Source: Clostridia bacterium (lineage in GTDB: Bacteria > Bacillota > Clostridia > Oscillospirales > CAG-272). From it: a stretch of 64,000 nt of DNA. Position 1 is the stretch's first letter. Every line of letters starts with the position of its first letter. Below, piece by piece: positions 45,074 to 54,527 of this stretch. Location: positions 1 through 64,000 of the forward strand of contig JAFTQL010000039.1 in assembly GCA_017462795.1 (NCBI GenBank), read 5' to 3'. Under the pieces are notes generated by a model. It saw nothing but the letters and a program-made list of their open reading frames with translations, had not been told where the DNA came from and ran no database searches. The position numbers and the translations under genes were made by a program.

Positions 45074-45824
45074 GATATCCTGCCTCCTTTAAAAATCCGA
45101 AGGTATCATCATCCCGTCTTGTGGCTCTGTACTCAAGTCCCACATAGCCGCCAAAGTCAAGCCCTGAGATCTCCTTCAGAATACTCACATAGTCCACATT
45201 TCCCGTTCCCGGTTCATGGCGTCCCGGCACGTCCGCAACGTGAAAGTGACCGATATATTTTATGTTCTCCCTTATCTCATCCATAGAGAAATCTCCCATC
45301 ATATTCTGATGATATATGTCATAAAGCATCTTGATATGAGGGCTGTCTATCCTCTTCAAAAGCTCAAAAACGGGGGTGGCATAGGGCATGGAATATCCCA
45401 CGCGGTCTATGTCATTGAGCGGCTCAACTATAAGAGTAACTCCATTCTCCTCAAGCAAGGGCAACGCGGCTGTAAGGCATTTATACACATTTTCCGCATC
45501 GTAGTCGGCATGCTCTCCGATAAGAACGATCATCGCGGACGCGCCCAGTGCTTTATACACAGGAATACTCTCCTTCAGCGCCACCACGAAGTCCTCGGCT
45601 CTGCCGCTGTTGAGTATACCGCGGGACAGGTCGTATGACAGCTTCTCATCCGAGCTGTCCATATTGAATATGGACACCCTTATACCGCTGTTTTTTATTT
45701 TTTCTATATCCTTATTGCTCCACTTCCAGAACTCAACAGTATCTATTCCGCACGCCCTGACAGCCTCTATACGGTCATAGAAGTCAAGATGTGAGAACAT
45801 CATATCAATACATACACTTAACAT
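45066..45824 (-). CDS. Hydroxypyruvate isomerase-like TIM barrel
   Basis: 252 residues, AP-endonuclease-2/xylose-isomerase-like TIM barrel. The Hyi signatures are clear: metal-binding Glu in IVEPLND, DIYHQNMMG, GHFHVADVPGRHEPGTGNVDY and a final Glu in GLEYRAT. Family reactions are isomerisation of hydroxypyruvate/tartronate semialdehyde, ketose epimerisation, and, in relatives, C-glycoside or 3-keto-glycoside cleavage. The start is ATG 45824 (GAGAGGA ahead); an upstream ATG-led extension lies inside the YgjV-like gene and is rejected. It overlaps both neighbours by 7-8 nt, so expression is coupled. Confidence 0.88.
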   Translation of the reverse strand: MLSVCIDMMFSHLDFYDRIEAVRACGIDTVEFWKWSNKDIEKIKNSGIRVSIFNMDSSDEKLSYDLSRGILNSGRAEDFVVALKESIPVYKALGASAMIVLIGEHADYDAENVYKCLTAALPLLEENGVTLIVEPLNDIDRVGYSMPYATPVFELLKRIDSPHIKMLYDIYHQNMMGDFSMDEIRENIKYIGHFHVADVPGRHEPGTGNVDYVSILKEISGLDFGGYVGLEYRATRRDDDTFGFLKEAGYLV

Positions 45825-46402
45825 AACTTTTCCTCTCTCTTGTTTTGTGTTGCTTTCTTCTGCTTGTGATCCTTTATGAGTCCTATAACAATGGATATAA
45901 GATAGAAAATATTGCACACCGCTGCCATGATATTATAGGTATAAAAGGAGTACACTATCCACATCAGCGCCGACGGTATATATAATATTCTCGTATACAG
46001 AGGCTTTGTCAACCACAATCCCACAACGGCGATAAACGCCGATGCCATGGGCAAAAGGCTGATCATTCCCGTCCATGCCAACGCTCCCGACACCACATAA
46101 AACGCGATGAAGCCCGCAGGGATAAACCACATCCTCTTCCACGAGTCCTTCTTGAAATAAAATACTCCGTCTCTTACCGAATTTACTCCGTTAGTTACCG
46201 CGCCTGACCATGCCCCTCCCAAAAGAAAGCTGAACATCCACAAAACATCCGACGCGAACTTTGTCATAAGTATGCGTTTGCGATGCACCGACGCAAATGT
46301 AACCAGTGATATCAGCGTTGCTATCGATCCGAATATCTGTCCGACTATATCAAGTGGTGATGAAAAAGCCTCTGTGAAATAATTTGTAATATGCTCAAGC
46401 AT
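45818..46402 (-). CDS. YgjV-like membrane protein
   Basis: 194 residues with about five membrane segments; matches the layout of YgjV-family proteins (GQIFGSIATLISLVTF, LWMFSFLLGGAWSGAVTNGVNSVRDGVFY, PSALMWIVYSFYTYNIMAAVCNIFYLISIVIGL). Function is unknown; a transport or substrate-passage role in this sugar operon is a guess. First gene of the three-gene unit 46402-44000. A second, broken family member lies at 55442-55980. Confidence 0.8.
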   Translation of the reverse strand: MLEHITNYFTEAFSSPLDIVGQIFGSIATLISLVTFASVHRKRILMTKFASDVLWMFSFLLGGAWSGAVTNGVNSVRDGVFYFKKDSWKRMWFIPAGFIAFYVVSGALAWTGMISLLPMASAFIAVVGLWLTKPLYTRILYIPSALMWIVYSFYTYNIMAAVCNIFYLISIVIGLIKDHKQKKATQNKREEKLC

Positions 46403-46455
46403 AGAAATTCTCCGTTTATATCTATCCGATCAAGAATTTTGCCGGCTTTATTCTA

Positions 46456-47736
46456 TCAATATTTGATATCGTCAAAGTCTATCTTTTCCCAATCCTCAGG
46501 TGCTTTGCCTATAAGCGGCAGCTTCAGGGTCACTCCCCCCATCATAGCACTCTTGTGAGCGTAGATGCCGGCAAGGGTATATGTAGCCGCCATCCAGGGG
46601 TCAACGGGAGGCAGCTTGCCGGTGATAACGGAGCGGACAAAATCGTCAACAAGGAACGCATGAGATCCGTTATGTCCGAGAGCGGAATTAACATGAGCTA
46701 CCTTTTCAATATCAATAAAGCTTTGCGGCAGTCTGTCTGTATCCTGTATCTCGGAATATCCCATCATGTAACGGTAATCGGTTCTTCCCGCGCCCCGATT
46801 CACCACGGAGTCCTTTTCTTTATCCCGGATAAAGTTATAGGAATTGATCTGATCGCTGACGGTCTCCGAGGTAAATTCCTTATTGTTATAATAGTCGTTG
46901 CGACTGAACAGATGCTGATTTCCGCTTCCCTCATACGCACCCTTATCTCCGTAAAGTCCCGTGATATAGGACGTGGGACGAACATTTCCGCAACGGCGGA
47001 ACTCATTTATTCTGGCAATACCGCCGCCGCTCATGCGCAAGATAGCCGTCTCGTTAGAATATGGATTATCCCAGTCGTTCTTGCCCTCTCCGTAGATATC
47101 GTCTCCCTCGGTGTCAACATAGCCGAAGCAGGTAACATCAACAGGGTAATCGTCCACAGCGGAGAACAGCATGGACATGGAGTGAGTAGAATAATACATG
47201 GGGGGAATTCCCGCAGTGCGCTTCCATTTGTCGCCCTGCGACGCGAATGCGGCAACCATATCCATTACGTCGTGATAATACTGAGATTCTCCGTAGACAA
47301 ACTTGCCAAAAGCGCCTTCCTTGTATTTTTTACGGCACCATACAGCACAAGGAAAATAATAGCAGGTCTCTGCCATCATATATGTAAGGCGGGTCTTTTT
47401 CACGATATCAAGTATCTCATATATCTCGTCCTCGGTAATACCCATGGGAACTGCCGAGAAAACATGCTTACCCATGTTCAAAGTCTTTATGACCATAGGA
47501 CCATGCATATGTCTGGGAGTAAATATACCTATACACTCAATATCGGGCTCGCATTCAAGCAGCTGATCGTAGCTCTCATACATTTTTATCCCGTAGTGCT
47601 TGACGATATGCGCTCTGCGCTCGGGGATCATCTCCGCGCCCACAACTCTTTCCACCAACGGATGGTTTAACCACAGGTCAAGATAGCTCTCCGAATACTC
47701 TCCAAATCCCACTATTCCAATACTGATCTTTTTCAT
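46456..47736 (-). CDS. Gfo/Idh/MocA-like oxidoreductase lacking EKP
   Basis: 426 residues, longer than its relatives here. The NAD motif is IGIVGFGEYSESY. Where the EKP motif belongs the protein reads HVFSAVPMGIT, so Glu and the catalytic Lys are replaced by Ala and Val. The C-terminal domain has a YYSTHSMSML segment that could supply a catalytic His. It may use a different catalytic residue, or be a binding or glycoside-cleaving variant. The start at ATG 47736 follows TGGAGA. It is divergent from the AraC gene at 47941. Confidence 0.85.
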   Translation of the reverse strand: MKKISIGIVGFGEYSESYLDLWLNHPLVERVVGAEMIPERRAHIVKHYGIKMYESYDQLLECEPDIECIGIFTPRHMHGPMVIKTLNMGKHVFSAVPMGITEDEIYEILDIVKKTRLTYMMAETCYYFPCAVWCRKKYKEGAFGKFVYGESQYYHDVMDMVAAFASQGDKWKRTAGIPPMYYSTHSMSMLFSAVDDYPVDVTCFGYVDTEGDDIYGEGKNDWDNPYSNETAILRMSGGGIARINEFRRCGNVRPTSYITGLYGDKGAYEGSGNQHLFSRNDYYNNKEFTSETVSDQINSYNFIRDKEKDSVVNRGAGRTDYRYMMGYSEIQDTDRLPQSFIDIEKVAHVNSALGHNGSHAFLVDDFVRSVITGKLPPVDPWMAATYTLAGIYAHKSAMMGGVTLKLPLIGKAPEDWEKIDFDDIKY

Positions 47737-47787
47737 TTTCTTCTCCAATCTTATTTTATAAAGATTATGATTATCATACCAATATAC

Positions 47788-47816
47788 AGTATAACAGAAA
47801 AACTTCTCGATTGCAA
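47788..47816 (-). promoter_or_regulatory. Promoter of the 47736 gene
   Basis: Minus-strand TTGCAA (47811-47816), 17-bp spacer, TATACT (47788-47793). Confidence 0.65.
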
Positions 47817-47871
47817 TGGACTGAGCAACACAATTATTGAACGAAACAACACAACAAATAACAAAAAAGTC

Positions 47872-47900
47872 TTTACAAAACACAAAATATGTTGTATAAT
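47872..47900 (+). promoter_or_regulatory. Promoter of the 47941 AraC gene
   Basis: TTTACA (47872-47877), 17-bp spacer, TATAAT (47895-47900); its position excludes the ATG at 47905 as start. Confidence 0.7.
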
Positions 47901-47940
47901 AAAGATGCATAAAAAATACCGGAGAAAGGACGGTCACTCC

Positions 47941-48783
47941 ATGGATATCGAAGGATTGAAAGAAATATGCTACAACGATTGCGCTGTGTCACAGCTTGCG
48001 ATAAATGTACTCTCACATGACGCCATAATTCCCAAAACCATCCGCGCAAAGGGACAGTATTCCATGCAAAGGTTCTTTTATATCATGGGCGGAAGCACAA
48101 AATTTGAATTAAACAACAGAACCATCATCTGTAACAAGGGCGATATTCTGTATCTCCCTCCGGACATCACTTATGTATCGTACTGGGAGAAGAATGACGA
48201 AAATGCCGCCATACTCCTGCAGTTTGATCTGTTCTCCCGGGGCAAAAAGACCGCTCTGTCCGACGACATGTTTATTATTCTCCATGACGATCACGAAAGC
48301 TATCTCAAGCAGTTTCTCCTGCTGGCAAACACCTTCAATCAAGGAAGGCTGGGGTACAAGATACAGTGTCAGTCCATATTTCTCGGCATTCTGCATTCCT
48401 TTATCACCGAGCTTGTAAAAACACCCGGGCGCCAAAAAAACAGCGCGGTATACAAGGGCGTGCTGTATATAGAGAACCATTACATGGATGAAATAAACGT
48501 AAATGATGTGGCAAAGATGTGCTCGCTCTGTCCCACCGCCTTTCGAGCTCAATTTCATGAAGTCACAGGCATGTCACCCATTCAGTACAAAAATTATCTT
48601 ACAATGAAAAAAGCCGCGGAGCTTCTCAAAACAGGACTTTTCACGGCATCGGAGGTAGCGGCGGAGATCGGCATCAACGACATATGCTATTTCAATCGGA
48701 TGTTCAAAAAATTCTACAATGTCCCACCCGGAAGATATAAAAACTCCGACAACTCGGAAAACACCGTAAATATTTCGGAATAG
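47941..48783 (+). CDS. AraC family transcriptional regulator
   Basis: 280 residues: cupin sensor (about 25-130; FELNNRTIICNKGDILYLPP) and C-terminal helix-turn-helix pair (about 180-275; INVNDVAKMCSLCPTAFRAQF, ASEVAAEIGINDICYFNRMF). The start is chosen at 47941 after AAAGGA, since more upstream starts overlap the promoter. It is divergent from the EKP-less oxidoreductase at 46456, the likely target. Confidence 0.87.
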   Translation: MDIEGLKEICYNDCAVSQLAINVLSHDAIIPKTIRAKGQYSMQRFFYIMGGSTKFELNNRTIICNKGDILYLPPDITYVSYWEKNDENAAILLQFDLFSRGKKTALSDDMFIILHDDHESYLKQFLLLANTFNQGRLGYKIQCQSIFLGILHSFITELVKTPGRQKNSAVYKGVLYIENHYMDEINVNDVAKMCSLCPTAFRAQFHEVTGMSPIQYKNYLTMKKAAELLKTGLFTASEVAAEIGINDICYFNRMFKKFYNVPPGRYKNSDNSENTVNISE

Positions 48784-48793
48784 TCTAAAAAAC

Positions 48794-48833
48794 AAGCGCT
48801 TATGACACACGTTTCAGTGAATCATAAGCGCTT
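48794..48833. terminator. Bidirectional terminator
   Basis: A 12-bp stem AAGCGCTTATGA / TCATAAGCGCTT between the convergent AraC and GH127-like genes. Confidence 0.85.
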
Positions 48834-48855
48834 ATTATTTCTGTTTGATATTCTT

Positions 48856-50559
48856 TTATTTTACAGGTGACTGCTGTGTCGGTCCTTTGTCGGGAGCGCC
48901 TGTAAATTCTATATCCTCGGGGAGAGGATAATATTTCGGAAGGCTCAGGTCTCTCTGATAAAGTCTGATATGCTCGCCTCTCGGCAACAGATCCACCATA
49001 TCTCCACCCCTCCAGAATTCCGTGTATTCCCTGCCCGCGAAAAATTCCTTTTTCTCTACGGTCTCCATGATAAATTCCAGCTCTATCACGTCCCCCGCGC
49101 TCAGTCCCTCGGCGTACATCACTCCGTTTTCCACCTTGGGTTCAATCGTCTTACCGTTAAGCAACAGGCTTATGCTGTCTCCCATCCAATCATATATACG
49201 AAAACCCGCGCTCATCGGCGCTTTTATCTCAAGACTTATCCTTCCGCTGTCGGGCATATGGTGCGTCAGCGACCAGCGATCGGTGTGCTTCTCGCTGTGG
49301 ACGTTGACCGTCAGTATGCCGTTCTCCTCGGTAGCAATGTTATCCCACAGCAGTCCGAGAGCGATAGGTCCGGTTCCCACGCAACAGCCCGCAATGGAGC
49401 GGAAACGTACAAGGGAAATACTGTTGGGCTCAGAGCCGCCCGTATATCCGCCAAGCAGACGCTTGTCAAGATCACGGAAGGTGTGTCCGTTCTCATCGGG
49501 GCGGGTGTTGTCGGTAACTATGTAGCCCGTGTATTTTATTTGATTCTCCGACAGCTGGTTTCTGCCAAAAAGATTGAGGTCGTTCCAATATTCGCTCTTT
49601 CCGCACCTGATAAGCTCATGCGCGCAAAGTATCATGTCCTTGATACAGCAGGTCTCGCAGTGCTCCTCAGCGGGGTCATGCCACTGGGCATATTCGGGGA
49701 CCCAACCAAAGTCCGAGGACAGAGAGCGGGTGTATTTGTATATTCCCTCTCCCGCCGCAAGGTATCTGTCATTTTCCGTGACGCGTCCGAGGTAGATAAG
49801 CCCCGCCGCCACCCATGCCGCGGAGTGGACGTGACCGAAATACTCGTATTTGTAATTGAAATAATGCGCCGCACCCAACAGATAGTTTGCAATACCCTCG
49901 GCGAGATCGCGCGCCACCTCATCCCCCGCTATCACATAACGGTCAACAAGTGCGTGAAGTATAACGGCGTTCCTTATGGGCTGTTCACCTCTGCCCGTGT
50001 GTCTTGTCAGATCAAAGCCGCCCTCCATCAGGTATACGTCGTTTGGAAATTCATAGACAGGAAGCTTTTCAAGGGAGTCTCCCGACCAGAAGGTCCTCAC
50101 CTTTCTCTCTGTAACAAGCGACCTCATTCCCCTCACCAGCGCCGCCGCTCTCTGATCCGCCTCGGCGTCATCGGGGTTATTCCTTATCATTCTGTTAAGC
50201 GCGGGCAGAATGTAGCCCATCTCATGAAAGGATGAGTGCATGGTATGTGTCCAGGAATATTTTTTATGGAAACGCAGACCGTGCTCTCCAAAGCAGGAAA
50301 GCACCTGAGAACGCAAGCCCTCATAGAGCTCCTCCGCCGCACCCGCCTTGCCCAGTATTCCTATAAGGCTGTCCACCGCCTCAAACCATGATCCGACCAG
50401 CTCCGCGTCATCAACTCGACAATGCTCCGCCTCGGCGGGCTTTTTGTGAGGAAGCGTCAGCCAGAAGGGCCGATAACCGTATTTACGGTCGGTCATCCCG
50501 TCAATGTAATTAAGCGCCAGAGCGGCGTCCTTTTTCAAGTCGTACTGTTGATATCTCAT
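48856..50559 (-). CDS. GH127-like glycoside hydrolase
   Basis: 567 residues, (alpha/alpha)6-barrel protein. EHCETCC (Glu302, Cys304) and GCCVGTG (Cys392-Cys393) match the Glu/three-Cys zinc-thiolate site of GH127 beta-L-arabinofuranosidases, in which one Cys is the nucleophile. A C-terminal beta-domain (about 420-540; YDWMGDSISLLLNGK) fits this family. The substrate may be an L-arabinofuranoside or related sugar; related families GH146 and DUF1680 share the core. There is no signal peptide. The start overlaps the preceding AraC stop by four bases, so this enzyme is coupled to its regulator. Confidence 0.83.
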   Translation of the reverse strand: MRYQQYDLKKDAALALNYIDGMTDRKYGYRPFWLTLPHKKPAEAEHCRVDDAELVGSWFEAVDSLIGILGKAGAAEELYEGLRSQVLSCFGEHGLRFHKKYSWTHTMHSSFHEMGYILPALNRMIRNNPDDAEADQRAAALVRGMRSLVTERKVRTFWSGDSLEKLPVYEFPNDVYLMEGGFDLTRHTGRGEQPIRNAVILHALVDRYVIAGDEVARDLAEGIANYLLGAAHYFNYKYEYFGHVHSAAWVAAGLIYLGRVTENDRYLAAGEGIYKYTRSLSSDFGWVPEYAQWHDPAEEHCETCCIKDMILCAHELIRCGKSEYWNDLNLFGRNQLSENQIKYTGYIVTDNTRPDENGHTFRDLDKRLLGGYTGGSEPNSISLVRFRSIAGCCVGTGPIALGLLWDNIATEENGILTVNVHSEKHTDRWSLTHHMPDSGRISLEIKAPMSAGFRIYDWMGDSISLLLNGKTIEPKVENGVMYAEGLSAGDVIELEFIMETVEKKEFFAGREYTEFWRGGDMVDLLPRGEHIRLYQRDLSLPKYYPLPEDIEFTGAPDKGPTQQSPVK

Positions 50560-51533
50560 ATGTCACATTTACCCATATTTTTCTGATTTTTTATATACCC
50601 CGATGGGGATACGCCCATATGCTTTTTGAAGGTATTGCTGAAGTGATTGGCGTTGTTGAAGCCCACGCTCATACCAACCTCCCGTATGCTTATATAATCA
50701 CCGCTGTCCATTATGTCCTTTGCCTTTTGTACCCTGCATATATTCAGGTAATCCTTAAAGCTTCGGTTGAAGCACTGTCTGAAAAGCCTGCAGAAATGCT
50801 CCACGCTGTAAAGACAGTGTTCCGCGATCTCCTCGGTAGTGATGCTCCTCCCCAGATTCCGCTCCGTGAACTCCGATACCTTGGTCATAAATTCCAGCCT
50901 GTAAGGTACTGTGTTGTCCGCCACTCGCCGCATATCCTCGCGGATCATTACCGAATAGAACATCACAAGATGTCCGAACACCGCAACCTGCCATCCCCTC
51001 TCACGCCTCTCTGCCAGAGCCACCATGCTGTCCACACACGCGCGCAGCTCATGACTGAACGAAAGGCTATGAGAGACAATATTTTCAAAGCAGATGTTCT
51101 TCAGCATATCAAAGAAATCAAGATTGCCGCTCTTCTCGGCCGGGAACAGATCGATGGGCTGAAAAACAAGACACGTCCTCTCAAACTCCGCGCCGATATC
51201 GGACAGATATATTCCGTGAGCCTCAAAGGGATTGACGATGATAATATCTCCCTCGGTCACCTTAAATGTTCTGTCATTTATAACAATATTCGCCTCTCCC
51301 TTGCTTATCCTCAATATCTCCACACCCTCGTGAAAATGATATGGAGAAAATGCCTTACCAGCGTTCATAGCTCGGTCAAGAGAACCCAGCAAAAGCTTTT
51401 TGTTGGGACGAATGACGTTATTGACGGAGATCAAAGACGCTCTTATATTATTTTCGTAGCTGTCCTTGAGAATGCACATGGGCATATCGGAAAAATCGTC
51501 AATATTTATACTTCTGTGTTTATAACCGCTCAT
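50556..51533 (-). CDS. AraC family transcriptional regulator
   Basis: 325 residues with cupin sensor (about 55-150; FHEGVEILRISKGEANIVIN, DIIIVNPFEAHG) and AraC helix-turn-helix pair (about 220-315; ITTEEIAEHCLYSVEHFCRL, IREVGMSVGFNNANHFSNTF). It is the first gene of a two-gene operon with the GH127-like enzyme and probably regulates it. It lies behind a good promoter at 51584-51612. Confidence 0.87.
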   Translation of the reverse strand: MSGYKHRSINIDDFSDMPMCILKDSYENNIRASLISVNNVIRPNKKLLLGSLDRAMNAGKAFSPYHFHEGVEILRISKGEANIVINDRTFKVTEGDIIIVNPFEAHGIYLSDIGAEFERTCLVFQPIDLFPAEKSGNLDFFDMLKNICFENIVSHSLSFSHELRACVDSMVALAERRERGWQVAVFGHLVMFYSVMIREDMRRVADNTVPYRLEFMTKVSEFTERNLGRSITTEEIAEHCLYSVEHFCRLFRQCFNRSFKDYLNICRVQKAKDIMDSGDYISIREVGMSVGFNNANHFSNTFKKHMGVSPSGYIKNQKNMGKCDI

Positions 51534-51583
51534 ATCTACCCCCTTGCCTCATTCTATCCTCTTCAGATCCTCTTTCAATATCA

Positions 51584-51612
51584 ATAATACCATCCTTTGA
51601 GCGCAAAGTCAA
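51584..51612 (-). promoter_or_regulatory. Promoter of the AraC-GH127-like operon
   Basis: Minus-strand TTGACT (51607-51612), 17-bp spacer, TATTAT (51584-51589). Confidence 0.65.
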
Positions 51613-51748
51613 CAGCACTCGGCAATAATATCAATCCGCTTCAAATACATATCAAGTCTATTACGCAAATGCAACGCGGAAAAAGCAAATTTTTCACAGA
51701 CAACAAAAATTTACACCCGTTGACACGAATTTTTCTTTTTCTATGCTA

Positions 51749-51777
51749 TTTACAAAGTGAAGATTTTGTGATATACT
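51749..51777 (+). promoter_or_regulatory. Promoter of the uracil permease gene
   Basis: TTTACA (51749-51754), 17-bp spacer, TATACT (51772-51777), 30 bp before the start codon. Confidence 0.65.
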
Positions 51778-51807
51778 TAAAGAAAATAAAAAACGGAGGA
51801 TATCTAA

Positions 51808-53181
51808 ATGAAGCTTATCTACAATGTAAAAGACAAACCCAAGTTTCCTCAATTGATCGTATTCGCCATCCAGCAGCTGTTGGCTATCATGGCGGCTACC
51901 ATTGCCGTTCCCGCCATCGTGGAAAACGGTATGTCGGCATCCGCCGCTCTCTTCGGCGCGGGCGCGGGTACTATCATCTATCAGCTTTTCACCAAGTTCA
52001 AAAGCCCCGTATTCCTCGGATCGTCATTCGCGTTCATCGGTTCTATGCTGGCGGCATTTGCGGGCGGTGTCTCCATGTCGCTGGGCTATCTCGGACTTAT
52101 CCTCGGCGCTGTATTCGCAGGACTTGTTTATGTGATCATCGCCATCATTGTTAAGTTTGCAGGTGTCAACTGGATCAACAAGCTTATGCCCCCCGTCGTT
52201 ATCGGACCTACCGTCGCGCTTATCGGTCTGTCGCTTGCGGGCGCGGCTGTAAAGGATGCCTTCTCCTACGGACCTCAGGACTCCAACGGATCGTTCATCA
52301 TGTCAGCGGGCATCTGGGCATCGCTCGTCTGCGCGCTGGTCACATTGGCAGTAGTCATCATCTGCTCGGTCTACGGCAAGAAGATGGCAAAGCTCATTCC
52401 CTTCATCATCGGTATTCTGGCGGGCTACGCGGTCGCTATGGTATTCACCCTCATCGGCATAGCAACGGGCAACGACGCTCTTCGTATAATTGATTTTGCT
52501 CCCTTCAAGGCGCTTGTGGCAGACGGCGTGACGCTGAGTACATTTGTTGCTGTTCCTGAGTTCTCCTTCCTCAAGGCTATCAAGGGCGTTGATGAATTCA
52601 GCTGGACCTATGTCGCAACCATCGCAGTGGCTTATATTCCCGTGGCATTCGTGGTTTTCGCGGAGCATATCGCAGATCACAAAAACCTCTCCACGATCAT
52701 TGAAAGTGAGCTACTCGAAGAGCCCGGACTCCACCGCACACTTCTCGGCGATGGCGTAGGCTCTATAGTTGGCGCGGTATTCGGAGGCTGTCCCAATACC
52801 ACATACGGCGAGTCCGTCGGTTGCGTTGCCATCACAAGAAACGCATCGGTAGTTACTATCACCGCCACCGCCATTATCGCAATGCTGATATCCTTCATCT
52901 CCCCATTTGTCGCATTCCTTGACTCTATTCCCGGTTGCGTAATGGGCGGCGTTTGCATCACGCTGTACGGCTTTATCGCGGTATCGGGTCTGAAGATGAT
53001 ACAGAAGGTAGATCTGGAAAGCAACGGCAACCTCTTCACCGCCTCTGTAATACTCATCTGCGGTATCGGCGGAATGGCTATCGCTATAGGCAAGGTAACC
53101 ATCACGGCTATTGCTTGCGCTCTTATTCTCGGTATCCTCACAAACATTCTTGTTTCCAAGAAAAATAAGACTAAGGACTGA
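51808..53181 (+). CDS. uraA: NCS2 family uracil permease
   Basis: 457 residues with about 14 membrane segments, the length and layout of UraA-type nucleobase:proton symporters. Key motifs are VVFAEHIADHKN (the substrate-binding Glu of UraA-like proteins) and GGCPNTTYGESVG (the second binding Glu). These favour uracil over xanthine, which usually has a different second motif. GGAGG precedes the ATG. It is monocistronic, between its own promoter and a terminator. No pyrimidine genes are adjacent. Confidence 0.88.
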   Translation: MKLIYNVKDKPKFPQLIVFAIQQLLAIMAATIAVPAIVENGMSASAALFGAGAGTIIYQLFTKFKSPVFLGSSFAFIGSMLAAFAGGVSMSLGYLGLILGAVFAGLVYVIIAIIVKFAGVNWINKLMPPVVIGPTVALIGLSLAGAAVKDAFSYGPQDSNGSFIMSAGIWASLVCALVTLAVVIICSVYGKKMAKLIPFIIGILAGYAVAMVFTLIGIATGNDALRIIDFAPFKALVADGVTLSTFVAVPEFSFLKAIKGVDEFSWTYVATIAVAYIPVAFVVFAEHIADHKNLSTIIESELLEEPGLHRTLLGDGVGSIVGAVFGGCPNTTYGESVGCVAITRNASVVTITATAIIAMLISFISPFVAFLDSIPGCVMGGVCITLYGFIAVSGLKMIQKVDLESNGNLFTASVILICGIGGMAIAIGKVTITAIACALILGILTNILVSKKNKTKD

Positions 53182-53205
53182 TAAAAGCGTAATATCAAAC
53201 CAATC

Positions 53206-53233
53206 GGTCTGCCCGATATCTGTCGGGCAGACC
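53206..53233 (+). terminator. Terminator
   Basis: GGTCTGCCCGA / TCGGGCAGACC stem after the permease gene; the T tract is moderate. Confidence 0.7.
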
Positions 53234-53268
53234 ATTAGAATTTTCTACTCCCGAAAGGACTGTCTCAA

Positions 53269-54039
53269 ATGACCCGTAAACAATGTTTTTTCAAAGGAAT
53301 GAAAGCAGGAGTTCCCATATGTATGGGATATTTTGCAGTCGCCATTGCCCTCGGTATTGCCGCGCGCAGCGCAGGCATCGGAGCAGGACAGGCGGCTCTT
53401 ACCAGCTTGCTTATAAACGCCTCCGCGGGCGAATACGCGGGATTTGCGCTTATCGCCGCCAATGCGTCATACATAGAGGTCGCACTCATGGAAGCGGTGG
53501 CAAACGCCCGCTATCTGCTGATGTCCGCCTCGCTTTCCCAAAAGCTTGACACAAGGACAAAATGGTGGGAGCGCTTACTCCTCGGATTTACGGTCACAGA
53601 CGAGATATTCGGCGTTTCCGTGGCAGTGGAGGGACGGCTCAGCCCATATTTCACCTTTGGTACGTTCATCGTCGCTACGGCGGGCTGGACGAGCGGCACG
53701 TTCGTTGGCGCAGTGCTTGGAAATGTGCTTCCCGTAAGGCTTCTCAGCGCCCTTGCCGTGGGACTTTACGGCATGTTCATCTCGGTGTTTGTACCCGAGG
53801 CAAAGAAAAACAAGGTGGTGGCATGTCTGGTGGCTATAAGCTTTGCGGCAAGCTACGCCTTTGAAAAGATCCCCTATATCAGAGATATTTCAAGCGGTAT
53901 ACGTATAATCGTCCTCACCGTCATCATCTCTCTTGGGGCGGCTATATTCTTCCCTATAAAAGATGAAAAAGACGAAAATGATGAAAATGGCAGAAGGGAC
54001 GTCAAGGAGACAAAGGAGGCGGTAGAAAATGACGCATAA
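53269..54039 (+). CDS. azlC: AzlC family branched-chain amino acid exporter subunit
   Basis: 256 residues, about seven membrane segments, with AzlC signatures GVPICMGYFAVAIALGIAARSAG, NASAGEYAGFAL and ANARYLLMSASLSQKL. With AzlD it exports branched-chain or related amino acids. The ribosome binding site is AAAGGA. The C-terminal tail is unusually rich in Asp/Glu/Lys (DEKDENDENGRRD). It overlaps azlD by 11 nt. Confidence 0.9.
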   Translation: MTRKQCFFKGMKAGVPICMGYFAVAIALGIAARSAGIGAGQAALTSLLINASAGEYAGFALIAANASYIEVALMEAVANARYLLMSASLSQKLDTRTKWWERLLLGFTVTDEIFGVSVAVEGRLSPYFTFGTFIVATAGWTSGTFVGAVLGNVLPVRLLSALAVGLYGMFISVFVPEAKKNKVVACLVAISFAASYAFEKIPYIRDISSGIRIIVLTVIISLGAAIFFPIKDEKDENDENGRRDVKETKEAVENDA

Positions 54040-54376
54040 CGTGTTTATATATATCGCTTGCATGGCAGGCGTGACCTACCTCATCCGCGTACTCCCGCTG
54101 ACGCTTATCCGCAAGGAGATAAAGAACAAGACAGTAAGATCATTTCTTTACTACGTGCCCTATGTCACCCTTGCGGTCATGACCTTCCCCGCTATTATCT
54201 CGGCGACACAGTCCCCCATAGCGGCGGCGGTAGCGCTTGTGGCGGCAATGGCTCTCGCATATTGGGGACGCGGATTGTTCACCGTAGCGGTCAGCGCCTG
54301 CGCCATAGTATTCGTATTGGAGCTGTTTACCCATCCCCCCACGTTCCTCGCGGAATTTCTGGCTAAGATATTCTGA
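54029..54376 (+). CDS. azlD: AzlD family transporter subunit
   Basis: 115 residues with four predicted membrane segments; YLIRVLPLTLIRKEI and FLYYVPYVTLAVMTFPAI are characteristic of AzlD, the small partner of AzlC. Translation is coupled through the 11-nt overlap. Confidence 0.9.
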   Translation: MTHNVFIYIACMAGVTYLIRVLPLTLIRKEIKNKTVRSFLYYVPYVTLAVMTFPAIISATQSPIAAAVALVAAMALAYWGRGLFTVAVSACAIVFVLELFTHPPTFLAEFLAKIF

Positions 54377-54395
54377 TTAAAAAAACAGATCACAA

Positions 54396-54433
54396 GGCTG
54401 CCTCAAGCGCAATTTTAAATGCTTGAGGCAGCC
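54396..54433. terminator. Terminator after azlD
   Basis: A perfect 13-bp stem GGCTGCCTCAAGC / GCTTGAGGCAGCC, followed by GATTTTC. Confidence 0.8.
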
Positions 54434-54527
54434 GATTTTCTGACAAGAATTGCATCCAAAAAATAAAATCCCTTTGACCTCCGATACGCGGTAATAACAA
54501 TATTTTTAAAAAAATTCAAAAAAACAC

